From positions 496,001 through 560,000 of the forward strand of contig NZ_FOGR01000002.1 in the NCBI RefSeq assembly GCF_900111275.1: a stretch of DNA of 64,000 nucleotides, in the 5' to 3' direction. The notes under the pieces are model-generated. The model saw nothing but the letters and a program-made list of their open reading frames with translations. It searched no databases and was not told where the DNA came from. Shown here in pieces: positions 42,259 to 53,600 of this stretch; the stretch's first letter is position 1; each line of letters opens with the position of its first letter. The translations under genes were made by a program, and so were the position numbers. This DNA comes from Rhizobium sp. NFR03 (GTDB lineage Bacteria; Pseudomonadota; Alphaproteobacteria; Rhizobiales; Rhizobiaceae).

Positions 42259-43562
42259 GCCTGAGATCGCGGTCGCTTTACAGGGCGCTTGCGCGGGGGC
42301 GGATCGATGAACGCATCGGGTTCGTTGACATCGCGTGCATGAAGACGCGCAGCGATGGCATCGGCGCCGGCGTCCGTCCCCGCTTTGGAGTAGAAGTTTC
42401 CCCGAACCTGAATGGCGGCGGCGACGAGCCGAAAGAAGGCCGTGCAGACATCCGCGTCGGGCAGGCGCGGGGCACGCCAAAAGGCGTCGAGCGGCTGTTG
42501 ATCCGTCAGCCTGTCTATATCGAACATCGCGACACCCAGCACCTTCACCGGCTTGCGCTGTTGAAGGGCATGCAGCCCCACGGTGGAGTTGACGGTGACG
42601 ATGCCCATGCTGAGGCCGATCAGGGCAGCGAGGTCTCCGCCATCCAGAAAGGAGACGCGTGAACCCAGTTCGAGCGCCGCAGCCTTTCGTTCGACCGTTC
42701 CGGCCCAATCGACAAGGCCGTTGTCGAGCGGATGAATCTTTACCACGAGCCGTGCGTCGGGTGTGGCGAAACGCGCAAAGGAGGTCATAACCTCATCGAT
42801 CGCCTGCTGCTGATCGTGGTAGGGCGAATGCGCCCGAAGCTGGAAATCCGTCTGGAGTTGAAGCGGAAAGATGAACAGAGGGCCATGTCCTCGGGCGAGA
42901 GCCGAGATCGTGGCCAGCGCCTCTCGCAGGCGCTTCTTCTCCCGGATGAGCCTCAGGATCCAGCCGCCATACTCTACCAGAGGATGATAGAGCGCGTGGC
43001 GGCGATAATGCGGATAGAGAAACCACAGGAAGGCATTGGGCAGATTATAGAGGAGATCGTAGGCCGCCTCTGCCAGAAACGTCTGGGCGTACCGGCGCGT
43101 CCAGTCGGGCTCGGGCAGGTCCCGCGCGGCCCGCAGGATATGGTCTGGATCATCCGGGAAATGCGAGTTGGTGGACATGCCATCGCGCTCGAGCGTCAGC
43201 CAGTCCGGTCGCAGGTATCCCATCTCTATCACGTAGATATCGATTGATCTTTGCTTCGCTGCCTCCGTGGCAACCCGGTGGTACGGGCGCTCCTCGCCGA
43301 GAAGGACGAGATCGGTCACGCGGTGGCGCGTCAGAAAATCGCCGATCCAGCTCGCCCAAGCCTCAGAGTGCCCACGGAAAGAATATCCGCCGTGCCGGCG
43401 CCAGAAGATCCGGTCTCCGATATTCAGGTTCACGCGGAGGCACGCATGCCCTTTTGCTTCCAGCCGGTCTGCGATCTTCATGAAAAGGTGTGATGACGGC
43501 CCCTCGAGAAACAGAAAGACCCGCTGCACTGTGCCGGAAGCAGACGTGGCGTCCATCGTCAT
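42255..43562 (-). CDS. rkpJ: Capsular polysaccharide synthesis/export protein, RkpJ (KpsS-like)
   Basis: 435 residues. Resembles KpsS/capsule synthesis proteins: an N-terminal FLFLEGPSSHLFMKIADRLEAKGH segment, FWRRHGGYSFRG, then FIFPLQLQTDFQLRAHSP and KIHPLDNGL, ending with a hydrophobic/charged tail. KpsS-family enzymes add Kdo residues to a lipid to build the capsule linker. In S. meliloti rkpJ is required for K-antigen production. Its start is 6 bp after the rkpI-like stop, the last gene of the rkp series; it overlaps the kpsF stop by 4 bp. Confidence 0.85.
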   Translation of the reverse strand: MTMDATSASGTVQRVFLFLEGPSSHLFMKIADRLEAKGHACLRVNLNIGDRIFWRRHGGYSFRGHSEAWASWIGDFLTRHRVTDLVLLGEERPYHRVATEAAKQRSIDIYVIEMGYLRPDWLTLERDGMSTNSHFPDDPDHILRAARDLPEPDWTRRYAQTFLAEAAYDLLYNLPNAFLWFLYPHYRRHALYHPLVEYGGWILRLIREKKRLREALATISALARGHGPLFIFPLQLQTDFQLRAHSPYHDQQQAIDEVMTSFARFATPDARLVVKIHPLDNGLVDWAGTVERKAAALELGSRVSFLDGGDLAALIGLSMGIVTVNSTVGLHALQQRKPVKVLGVAMFDIDRLTDQQPLDAFWRAPRLPDADVCTAFFRLVAAAIQVRGNFYSKAGTDAGADAIAARLHARDVNEPDAFIDPPPRKRPVKRPRSQA

Positions 43563-43568
43563 TGCCGC

Positions 43569-45173
43569 CTAGTCCAGCTCATCCTTGTGAAGGTTCGCAT
43601 GCTTCAGCATCGCCTTCAGCAGGTTCCAGGGCTCTTCGTTGCGGGGAAATACGGGCCCCTGCTGCAGAGTGCGGGCCGATGCCAGCGGCGTGATGAAGTA
43701 GTCGGTGCGCGGGTCCGGAAAGGGATCGGCGAAGGATTTCAAAAGCGGCGCATGGTCGCCGTAGAAGACAAGCCAGACGGGCCGGTCGAGCTTGTTGAGA
43801 TGATCCACCAGCTGCCCGAGCGCTCTGTCCGACTGCTGCAGGATCTCCAGATAGATGCTGACCGGGTCGCTGTAGCCGGGAACACGCCCAGGCTCCCACG
43901 GGCCGTGATTGGCCATGGAGGCGACGAAGATGAAGCTGCCCTTGTCGTCTCTCTGCTTGTCCACCGCCTCGATCACCTTGCGCGTGAGCGCGGCGTCGGA
44001 AACATAGGGCCCGTCGCGGGCCGGATCGTGATCGAACGCATCCAGCATCGTCATCTCCTCGAAGCCGAGCAGAGGCATTGCCTTGTGACGCAGAAAGAAC
44101 GTCCGATCGTAGGGGTGGATGAAGTGCGTCCGCCAACCCGCCTTCTTGAGCTTCGTCGGCCAGACCACATCGGTATAATGCCGCGCCCGGAGATAGGGGT
44201 AGCTGGCATCCACGTGGATGTCGTCGGGCTGCAGCCCGCTCAGAACGGCGAATTCGGTGCGGAGCGTATATCCCCCCTCGAACACCGTCGCGATGCGCCC
44301 CCATTGGGTGGAAAGCTTCTGCAAACGGTCGATGGTTGGAAGGCGGATGGAGTTGACGCCGTAATGGCGCATGTCGAGGAAGGACTCCGACTGCCAGACG
44401 ACGACCAGCGGCGCCTTGTTCTCCGCATCATGGCCGATGAGGTCGTTGACGGCGGCGAAGAAGGCGCCGGAGAGCTCGTTGACGATCTTCTCCCGGCGAA
44501 CGCCGAGCCAGATGATGAAGTGGAACACGACGGAGGAGAACGTGCCGAAACGGACGGTGCTGACCTTGGCATCGGGTTTGCCGACCAGCCGCTGCACGAG
44601 ATCTGCCGTCGGCGTGTTGACCGGCCCCCAGAACAGCGAGATCCACGGCAGAGCGGCGGCGATGACCATCACCACGACATAGAAGGGCTCGGCGTGGTCG
44701 GGGAGCACGTTCGGCTCGAAATACATATAGAGGCCGGACACGCCGAAGACGTAGCCAAAGGCGACGATCCAGAAGACGATATTCAGGGAGTTCGCGTAGA
44801 AGATCGACTTGTACTTGAAGACATCCGCGACCAGCGCAATGTCGGAAAACACCAGCGGCTCGCGGATGAACCGGAACTTGGCGCGCGAGATCGCGGTGAA
44901 GATGATGAAAAAGCTCATGCAACCGGCGGCACCATAGAGCGGGCGCCAGGAGATGGCGAAGAAGAACGCATAGATGATCCCGACGACGGGCATCCGGGCG
45001 ATACCGTCGCGCAACGCGTGCCACAAGGTTCTGTTGGGGGGCATGTTGCGGCGGCGTTCGCGCGCGGGCAAAGCGAACCTGTCGGTGAACCATGCCACGA
45101 AGAACGAGAGCATGAAGCAGACGACGATCAACGAAACGGGATGGTCGTGAAGCTGGAGCGATGTCGACGGCAA
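43569..45173 (-). CDS. rkpI: LtaS-like membrane sulfatase/phosphotransferase, RkpI
   Basis: 534 residues: four or five N-terminal transmembrane helices (about 10-240), then a periplasmic alkaline-phosphatase-fold domain. Visible metal-site motifs are WQSESFLDM (about 260), the catalytic-Thr region GGYTLRTEFAVLSGL (about 302-315) and YGDHAP (about 470). LtaS-type enzymes transfer phosphoglycerol, and relatives transfer phosphoethanolamine, from phospholipids. In the rkp cluster it may decorate or link the capsule. It is co-directional with rkpH (193-bp gap, with a dyad CCTGAATCG / CGATTTCAGG at 45239-45261). Confidence 0.87.
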   Translation of the reverse strand: MPSTSLQLHDHPVSLIVVCFMLSFFVAWFTDRFALPARERRRNMPPNRTLWHALRDGIARMPVVGIIYAFFFAISWRPLYGAAGCMSFFIIFTAISRAKFRFIREPLVFSDIALVADVFKYKSIFYANSLNIVFWIVAFGYVFGVSGLYMYFEPNVLPDHAEPFYVVVMVIAAALPWISLFWGPVNTPTADLVQRLVGKPDAKVSTVRFGTFSSVVFHFIIWLGVRREKIVNELSGAFFAAVNDLIGHDAENKAPLVVVWQSESFLDMRHYGVNSIRLPTIDRLQKLSTQWGRIATVFEGGYTLRTEFAVLSGLQPDDIHVDASYPYLRARHYTDVVWPTKLKKAGWRTHFIHPYDRTFFLRHKAMPLLGFEEMTMLDAFDHDPARDGPYVSDAALTRKVIEAVDKQRDDKGSFIFVASMANHGPWEPGRVPGYSDPVSIYLEILQQSDRALGQLVDHLNKLDRPVWLVFYGDHAPLLKSFADPFPDPRTDYFITPLASARTLQQGPVFPRNEEPWNLLKAMLKHANLHKDELD

Positions 45174-45366
45174 ACGAAACCCTTTGATACCGCGGCGTGA
45201 GCGCCGTCACGTCGTGATCGAGTTCTACTGCATAATTCCCTGAATCGGAATCGATTTCAGGATCAAACAGTACAGCAGCGAGAAAATGCGACGATGAACC
45301 CGGATGCGTTATCTCTAGCGCACCCAGCCTCGCTGTAGAGACAATCGCGCCGGGTGACAAGCATTG

Positions 45367-46170
45367 TCATCGTCCTGCAACCTTGCGTACGCGGCGAATC
45401 CGGCGATCGAAGTGCCAGTCTATGAGCGGACGGACGAGCGGGGCGAACCTGCCGAGCGCCAGGAGCGTCAGCCCGAAATAGACCTCGAAACGTCCTCGGT
45501 CGAGGGCCCGTACCATCTGGTTTGCAACACGCTCCGCGCTCCATGGCCTGACCTGACCCATGATGACCTCGGCTTCCGCCGGGCGTGCGGTTCGCTCCCG
45601 CTCAAGTTGCGGCGTTTGCGTATCGGGAGGGAAGCAGATGGAGACGGTGACGCCTTTTGGCCGGCCTTCCGAGCGCAATGCCTCGGCGAAGCCGCGCAAC
45701 GCGAATTTCGATGCGCAGTAGGCGGCGTATCCGGGTATGCCGATCAGCCCCGCGCCGGAAGAGACCAGCATGATGCGTCCCGTTCCCCGCGCCTGCATCT
45801 GCGCATAGACGGCGCGGACGGCGTATACGGAGCCGGAGAGGTTCACGGCGATCTGGCGATCGAAATCGGCTTCGTTCTGATCTTCGAAGCGGGAGGGTTC
45901 GACGATACCGGCCGAACAGATAAGGATGTCGCATGGCCCGGCCGCAGCCTCGCAAGCCCGGATCGCCTTGCTGACGGCACCCGCATCCGCAACATCCGCC
46001 GGGGCGATATGAACGCGTCCGTCGCCCGCGTTGCCGAGTGCGGTCCGCGCAGCTTCAAGCGCTGCCTCGCCACGTGCGATCAACGAAACGGAATAGCCGC
46101 GATGGACGTAGATCCGTGCGACGGCGAGGCCGATGCCGCTCGATCCGCCGGTGATGATGACGTGAGTCAT
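45367..46170 (-). CDS. rkpH: Short-chain dehydrogenase RkpH, resembling 3-ketosphinganine reductase
   Basis: 267 residues. Rossmann motif TGGSSGIG (7-14), catalytic Ser137/138 and YxxxK as Tyr151-Lys155. The substrate loop reads FPPDTQTPQLERE (180-193): PPDT.TP is the hallmark of 3-ketodihydrosphingosine reductases (KDSR), which reduce the 3-keto group of sphinganine precursors, and the next segment RTARPAEAE also echoes human KDSR. A hydrophobic C-terminal stretch (LTLLALGRFAPLVRPLIDW) could anchor it to the membrane, as in KDSR. It follows rkpG by 52 bp. Confidence 0.9.
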   Translation of the reverse strand: MTHVIITGGSSGIGLAVARIYVHRGYSVSLIARGEAALEAARTALGNAGDGRVHIAPADVADAGAVSKAIRACEAAAGPCDILICSAGIVEPSRFEDQNEADFDRQIAVNLSGSVYAVRAVYAQMQARGTGRIMLVSSGAGLIGIPGYAAYCASKFALRGFAEALRSEGRPKGVTVSICFPPDTQTPQLERERTARPAEAEVIMGQVRPWSAERVANQMVRALDRGRFEVYFGLTLLALGRFAPLVRPLIDWHFDRRIRRVRKVAGR

Positions 46171-46222
46171 GATGCGCCCGGCGTTACGGACGCGTGCGTT
46201 ACCGAAGGCCGTCGTGCCGGTT

Positions 46223-47635
46223 TCACCGGGCCGCCAGCAATTTCATCATCTGCTGGATGTCGATGGAGGCCAGCCCGAAATTACGGTCGGTGAGGTCCTT
46301 CAGCTTCTCCGCGGTCAGCGCGACCGTCTTGCGGATCTGTGCTTCGGTATGTTCGCTGGTGATGAAGAAGCGCAGGCGTGCCAAGCCCTCGGGCACGGCA
46401 GGGTGAATGATCGGCAGCGCGTTGATGCCGGCTGCCAGAAGGTCGTTCGAGAGTTGCACGGCCCGCAGGCTGTCGCCGACGAGAACCGGCACGACGGAGA
46501 AGCCGGCGCTCAGTCCCGTGTCGAGGCCGGCCTCCTGCGCGAGCTTCAGGAACAGCGTTCCGTTGCGCCTGAGGGCGGCAGCTCGCTCCGGCTCACTCTC
46601 CAGTATGTCGAGGCTGCCGAGGGCGGCAGCTGTCAGCGCAGGCGCGAGGCCGACGCTGTAGACGAACCCTCCGGCGGTTGCCTTCAGTACGGATGCAAGT
46701 GCCGCGTTGCCGGCGATGTAGCCGCCGCAGCTCGCCGTCGTCTTCGACAGCGTGCCCATCCAGATATCGACCTCTTTCGAGTCGATTCCATAATGCTCGA
46801 ACGTGCCGCGACCACGACGGCCGAGGATGCCGAGGGAGTGCGCTTCGTCCACCATCAGCCAGAAGCCGTATTCGGCCTTGAGCTTGATGATGGCCGGCAG
46901 ATTGGCCACATCGCCATCCATCGAATAGATGCCTTCGACGATCACGAGGATGCGGCGGTAGTCTCCGGAAACCGTTCGCAGGACCGTGTCGAGGTCATGG
47001 GCGTCGTTGTGCTTGAACAGTCGGCGCGTGGCGCCGGAGAGCTTTATACCGGCGAGGGCACTGTTATGGATGAACTCGTCATGGACGACGAGATCCTTCG
47101 GGCCGAGCAGGCAGCTGATCGCCGCGACATTGGTCAGGTAGCCGCTGACGAAGCATACGGCGGCATCCACGCCGTAGAAACGGGCGATCCGCTCTTCCAG
47201 TTCTCCATGGACCGGACGTTCCCCTGCCACGAGGCGGCTGGCCGACGCTGAAATACCGTAGGTTCCGATGGCCTCGTTGGCCTTTTCCAGCACATGGGGG
47301 TGCCGGTTGAGACCAAGATAATCATAGGAGGCAAAGTTGATCAGCTCACGACCGTTGATGATGGTGGTCGCGCCTGCCGCCGTTGCATGTGCACGGTAGA
47401 AGGGATTGTCGATGCCGAGCTGTGCGCTGGCTGCCTCCTGCGTCTGCACCTGCTTGTACTCCGGCAGGTCCTCGAAACGCATTTGTGTCCGACGCACCGG
47501 CGTCGGCGCCTCGCGTTCGGACCGCGCCATCCGGTTGCGCTCGGATGACTGATGCGTGTTGCGCATCCGGTCGAGCAGGTTTTCCCGCAGGCTGCTGTTC
47601 ATCTTGGATGCAGCAGGTTGCCGATCGTCGCTCAT
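46223..47635 (-). CDS. rkpG: Alpha-oxoamine synthase RkpG (KBL/AONS/serine palmitoyltransferase family)
   Basis: 470 residues, PLP fold type I. The N-terminal ~70 residues are an extra charged region; the catalytic domain has the family motifs DEAHSLG (263-269) and the Schiff-base Lys298 in GTLSKTTASCGGYIAG, plus NFASYDYLGLN. Family members condense an acyl thioester with an amino acid with loss of CO2 (glycine, alanine or serine). Its ATG overlaps the rkpA stop by 4 bp (ATGA), so it is translationally coupled to the synthase. It probably releases the RkpA-bound acyl chain. Confidence 0.92.
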   Translation of the reverse strand: MSDDRQPAASKMNSSLRENLLDRMRNTHQSSERNRMARSEREAPTPVRRTQMRFEDLPEYKQVQTQEAASAQLGIDNPFYRAHATAAGATTIINGRELINFASYDYLGLNRHPHVLEKANEAIGTYGISASASRLVAGERPVHGELEERIARFYGVDAAVCFVSGYLTNVAAISCLLGPKDLVVHDEFIHNSALAGIKLSGATRRLFKHNDAHDLDTVLRTVSGDYRRILVIVEGIYSMDGDVANLPAIIKLKAEYGFWLMVDEAHSLGILGRRGRGTFEHYGIDSKEVDIWMGTLSKTTASCGGYIAGNAALASVLKATAGGFVYSVGLAPALTAAALGSLDILESEPERAAALRRNGTLFLKLAQEAGLDTGLSAGFSVVPVLVGDSLRAVQLSNDLLAAGINALPIIHPAVPEGLARLRFFITSEHTEAQIRKTVALTAEKLKDLTDRNFGLASIDIQQMMKLLAAR

Positions 47636-50600
47636 TGGCTTGCAACTTTCTCCGGAGACGTCGCCTTGTGGCGCTGTGTCAGTTCGCTCAGGATCTTGTC
47701 TTCCGTCGGCGGCTCTTCCTCGTCGCTCCCCTGATCGCGCTTGCTGACCTTGTCGTACAGCTTGTGCGCAACATCCCCGACAGTCGTGTTGTCGGCGACG
47801 CCTGAGAGCGGCATGTCGAAGCCCGTATTTTGCTGGAAGCTGATGCCGAGTTCCACGGCCATCAGGCTGTCCAGGCCGATTTCCTTCAAGACCTTGTTCC
47901 GGGAGATCGTATCCTTGGAAACACGCAGAATTGCGGCGATTTCGTTCGCCACAAGCTCATAAAGCAGGTCTTCGCCCTCCTGTGGCGATTTGCCCTCGAT
48001 CATGGCAACGAGATCCAGCGTGCTGCCGTCGCTGCTACCGGTGTGCTGGTCGGCGGTGCGCATAACGACCTCGAACAGCGGCTGGCGAACGACCGGCAGG
48101 TTGCGAGCTGCCGCCCAGTCGAACTCGGCAATCATCCCGGTTGCCGCATTCACCGTTCCCGGGTCGGCAACGATGTAGGCTTCCACTTGATCAAGCGCTG
48201 CCTGTGCCTTCAGGGCCGTCTTGCCGATGCGTTTCGACAGAATGTCGTTGACGTCGGTATTCTCAGCCAGATAGCCGGTGTCGGCGATCGCGCCAAAGCC
48301 GATGGCAAGACCTTTCAGCCCCGCTGCCCGCCGCGCCCGTGCCAGACCTTCGAGATAACCGTTGGCCGCGACATAATTGCCTTGACCAGGATTGCCGACC
48401 AAGGTCGTCGCCGACGAGAACAGCAGGAAGATGTCGAGATCGTCCTTCCGCGTCAGGTTGTCGAGAACGGCGGCACCCTTTGCCTTGGTGTCGATGACGG
48501 GACGGTTGCGCGCCCGGTCGAGATTGGAAATCAGCGCATCATCGAGCACCATGGCGGCGTGAATGACGCCCTTCAGCGGTCCATCGCGCCGCAGCGTGGC
48601 CAGCATCGCAGCGGTCGCATCGACATCGGTGATATCGCAGGCGTGAACACTGGCAACGACGCCCTTGGTTTCCCAGCGCTGGATGGCGTCCAAGGTGTCG
48701 GTATCGGCCACACCGCGACGGGTTGTCAGCGCGATCCTGCGCGCACCTTTTTCCACGAGCCAGTTGGCTGCGGCAAGGCCGAAACCGCCGATACCGCCGA
48801 CCACGAGATGCACGCCGTCACCCGATACCGTCATCCGCGCGCCGGCCCCGGCCGAAACGGAATCCCGACCTGATACGGGCGGGAGCACAACGATTTTTCC
48901 GATATGCCCGGCATTCTGCATCAGGCGGAAAGCATTGCCGATTTCATCATGCGCAAAGGCGCGATACGGCAGCGGTACGAACTTGCCTTCTTCGAACAGC
49001 TGTCCGACTTCGGCAAAGATCCGCTTCGTCAGGTCCGGCTGGTTGACGAGCAGCTGGTCGGCGTCGATGCCGAAATAGCTGATGTTCCGACGGAACGGTC
49101 GTAGCCCGATCTTGCTGTCGGCAAAATAGTCGCGCTTGCCGAGTTCCAGGAAGCGGCCGAAGGGTTTGACCAGCGACAGGCTCTGCTCCATCGCCTCGGC
49201 AAAGAGCGAATTCAGAACGAGATCGACACCTTCGCCATGTGTTACCGCGCGGATGTCCGAGACGAAGGACAGCGAACGCGAATCGAAGACGTGATCCGCA
49301 CCCAGCATCGTTAGGAAGTGACGTTTCTCCCGAGTGCCCGCGGTGGCAATCACCTTGGCACCGGCATGCTTTGCCACCTGCAGCGCTGCCAGACCGACAC
49401 CGCCGGCCGCGCCATGGATGAGGATCGTTTCCCCGGCGCGGATGCGGCCAAGTTCGATCATCGCGTAATAGGCCGTCAGGAAGGCGACGGGAACTGTGGC
49501 AGCGGCAACCGGGCTGACCGTTTCCGGCAGCCGGGCAATACCCGCGCGCGAGACGACGGCATGCGTCGAGAACGCGGCCGAAGCCATGGCCATGACGGGA
49601 TCTCCGATCGACAGATCCGTGATCTCGCTGCCGAGCGCGACCACATGGCCGGAAAGCTCCATGCCGATCGTCGCACCGGCAAAACCGTCTTCCAGTGCCT
49701 CTTCCGGCAGAAGACCCATAGCCCACATCACGTCGCGGAAGTTGAGGCCGGTGGCGGCGACTTCGACGACGACATCCGTCGGGCCGGGTTTCGGCAGGCT
49801 TGTGGCTTCCCAAGCGATACTGCCGACCTGCGAGGCCACCCGCTGGCGGATGGTCGCCGCCTCAAACGACCGGGTCTGGCGGAGGGTGCCTTCCACCGGG
49901 CCGGGAACGGCACGAATTTCCTGCGCGCGACCGTCGATGACGGCCCATTCGCGGTTCTCGTGTCGGCTCTCGATCAGTGTAGCGGCGAGGGTAAGCGCCG
50001 TTTCGATCTCGGCAAGGTTCGCAGCGGGAGCATCGACCATGTGAAGATCGATCACGTCGTACTCGTTTTGAAGAACGCGGCAGAAGGTCCACACGCCGCT
50101 GTTCAGCGCCGATGTCGCAGCGACCGGCGATCCGCCCGGGGCAACCAGTGCCAAGCGGGGGCGCTCTTCGCCTGCAGGTTCGCGATCTGCATGAAACGCG
50201 CGCACGGCTTCACCAAATGCACCCAGCGACAGGACGATGGTCTGCAAGTGCTCGGAATCACCGAGCGTATCGGTGGATGGTACAGGCGACAGGTAGACCG
50301 CGCGGATGGCGCGCCCCTGAAGACCCTTGAACGCGTCGAGAAGCCGGGCCTTGTCGGCCTCGTTTTCACCCGTGAGCGTCACGGGAACAATTACACAGTC
50401 GGAAATGGAAGACGGCAGAGCGGAGACCGCGGGCGCCATCCCGATTGCGAGTATCGGGTGATGCGACATCGCCGCAACGTCCTGCGAGGCTGCGTCGGGT
50501 GCCGAACGGCCGGCTCTTGCTTCCAGGGCGATCAGCGCGCCATAGGCACCATCGCGATCATCGACGACGATGTCGGCGAGCCTCAGGTCGGCAAGACATT

Positions 50601-53600
50601 TCTCCCACTGCAGCGCGGTGGCAAACCGGCCGATCGGGAACTCGGGCGATTGGCTTCGCGCAAACCATCCGTCCGTGAGGCCATAGGCGAAATCGCTGAA
50701 TACGGTCGGCGCTGTCGTCGCGCCGATGAAGGCGCCGCCCGGGCGCATGGCGTGACCGAGAATGCCGCGAACGGCCGGATCTTCGTCCACCAGAACAAAC
50801 AGCATGTCGGAGGCGCTGACGACGATATCGACCGTCTTGACGGACGTGAACGCGTCCTTCTTCAGGACGGAGACCCGCGCATCGTCCTCGAACGCGATTT
50901 CGAGGTTTCGTTGCGCATTGTCCCGCGGCTCGACCACGGCAAGGCTTGCGCCATGGCGCACGGCAAGAGCCGCAAGGCGCCGCGTAAAGCTGGCAGAGAC
51001 CGTACCAAGCTCGATGATGCGGAGGCCCGTCTCCATGGATGACAAGGCCCGTTCCAGTGCCGCATAGACCATGTCGGTCCGCTGGCGCGTGGCCAGCGAA
51101 TGGACGGCCTGATGATCGAGCGTTGCTTCGCTGATGAAGCCGGTCGTCTGGACGACGGCCTCCTCGCCGCTCTGGCCGGACAGTTCCGCAGCATAGAGCG
51201 CCGACAAGCGATCGAGCGCTTCCGTATAGGTATCGTTGATCAGCACGGCCTCGACGGCGCGCGCGGCATTTTCGGCGTAGAGTTCCTTCAGGATTTCACT
51301 GACCGGAGGCAGCGTGAAATCCGCCGTAATCGTCCAGCGATTGTCCGTGTGTTCGGCAAGACCGGCGTCTTCGAGAACGACGAGGCAGTTGCTGAGGAAG
51401 CAGCGGAAACCGACATCGCCGGGCAGAAGCCGCATGTCCACCTGGTTGCCGCCGCGCGCGAGCTTCAACGCGATCTCGTGGCAGGCCCGGTAGATGGCCG
51501 CGTTGAACAGAAGCGTCGTGTTGTCGATTCCTTCGCCGCTGTCGGCTGGCAGGAGGACGGCTGGCAGCGGCTTCGACTGCGCTGGCTGCATGGCGGCAAG
51601 CGTTTCCGAGGGCACCGCCTCATAATGGTAGGACAGCATGTCCAGCGTCTTGTGCTGGCGCAGATAGGTCCGCCGGAAGCGGCAGTCGTCGAACGCTGCG
51701 ACGAGAGTGCCGTCTTCACCGTAGAAACGGAACCTGGCCTTGATCGAATTTGCGCTGACGCGCTCCACCTCGGCGATTGCGCGCTTGATCACCTGACCGG
51801 AGGCTGCAAGCCGCACCGAGCCGAAGCGAACGGGAATATAGGGTGCGCCGCCAGCTTCGCCGGTAAAGCGGCCAAACAGCGCCACCATGCCGTGAAAGGT
51901 CGCATCGACGGAGATCGGGTTGAGGCTGTAGGACACGAAGGGGTGACCCGCTTCGGACGGCGTCTTCAGCTCGACATCAATGAACTTGTCACCGAACGCG
52001 ACGGCCTTCGACATCAGCTGGAATCTCGGGCCATAGTCCAGACCGAACTGCCGTGCCGTCTCGTAGGCCTTCGCCGCAAGGACGGTCTCGGTCTTTTCCA
52101 GACCTTTGAAATCCGGGCGGACATGGTCGTTACGGGCGATCGGCTTGCGGCAGCGGGCGACCGCATGCACCGCCCAATCGTCTTCCGTCAGGCGTTCGCG
52201 CGAACGGATCTCGATGTCGCCGGTCTCCGGGGACAGAAGCGTGGAGAGTTCCATGATTCTGTTATCGCCGAGTTCCAGAGGCCGCACGATTTCAAGATTG
52301 GTGATCTCGACCTCGCCGGTGCCATAGAACTGCTGCGCCGCGGAGATGGCGATCTCGATGAACCCGCTGCCCGGAAGGATGGCCTTGCCATCGACGACGT
52401 GCTCGGCAAGATCCGGAAAGAGATGCCCGTCGATATGGTTCTTCCAGCTGCCGCCGTTGAGATCGGCACGCCAGCCGGCAAGGGTATAGGGCACGCGGGA
52501 GCCGCGGCCGAAGAGGTCGGCGCTATCGCTGGTGACGGCCGGGCGAAGTTCGGTCGGTTCGAACGGCAGCAGCGGCAGGCGTACGGACGCATTCCTCTTG
52601 CCGAAAAGGCGGGTCGAGTTACCGTCGGCACCGTGCGCCATGGCGCGGGCCATAGCGCGTGAAACCGGATCGATCCCCTTGGCCGCAGCCTCCTTCAGCA
52701 AGGTCGGAACGACGATACCCGGCGCGGTCGCCGCCTTGATCGTTTCCTTCACGTAGGACGACAGAATCGGGCGGGGCGAAATTTCGAGGAACAGCGTGCA
52801 GCCGAGAGCAATGGCCGCTTCCGTCGCCGCCTGGAAACGAACGGGCTCGCGCACGTTCTTCCACCAATAGTCGACATCCAGCTGGGATCCGTCGAGGCGC
52901 TCGCCCGTGACCGTCGAGAGATAGGCGATTTCCGTGGTGCGCGGCGCCAGATCCGGAATATCGCCCATGAAGGCCTTCTTGGCCTGATCGATGATCGGGT
53001 GATGGAACGGGTAGTTGATGTCGAGGATCTGGACCGGAATCTTCGCCTTGCGGGCGGCGTCCCGGAACGCGGTCACCTCGGCCACGGGGCCGGAGATGGT
53101 GACGGAGTTGCGCGCATTGATCGCAGCGACACAGACGTTGGCGATGCCATGCTTTTCTGCAAATGCCTGCGCGGCTTCGTCGCCGAGCATGACCGCGGCC
53201 ATGGTGCCCTTGCCGGCCAGCAGATCCTGATGCAGGGAGCGCTTGGCGACGATTGCCACCGCATCCACCAGCGACAGGGCGCCGGCGGCGTAAGCGGCAG
53301 CGATTTCACCGACGGAATGACCGAAGACGGCTGTCGGCTTGATTCCCATGGCGACGAGCGAATCGGACAGGGCTGCCTGCACAGCAAAGAGCAGCGGCTG
53401 GGCGATCTTGGTGTCTGTCAGCTTCTGGGCGAGATCCGGATCGGTCAGAAGCGTTGCAAGGTCGAGATCCGCGTGGAACTTGAACAATGCGCTGATCGAG
53501 GTGAAGCACTGGCGGAAATGCAGGTTCTCACGGAAGGCATCCGCACCCATGCCGGCCCATTGCGAGCCGTTTCCGGAAAACACGAAGGCGACCTTCGCAT

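Noticed and set aside
43569-45173. True lipoteichoic acid synthase
   Set aside because: The organism is Gram-negative; the LtaS-like fold inside an rkp locus fits RkpI better.
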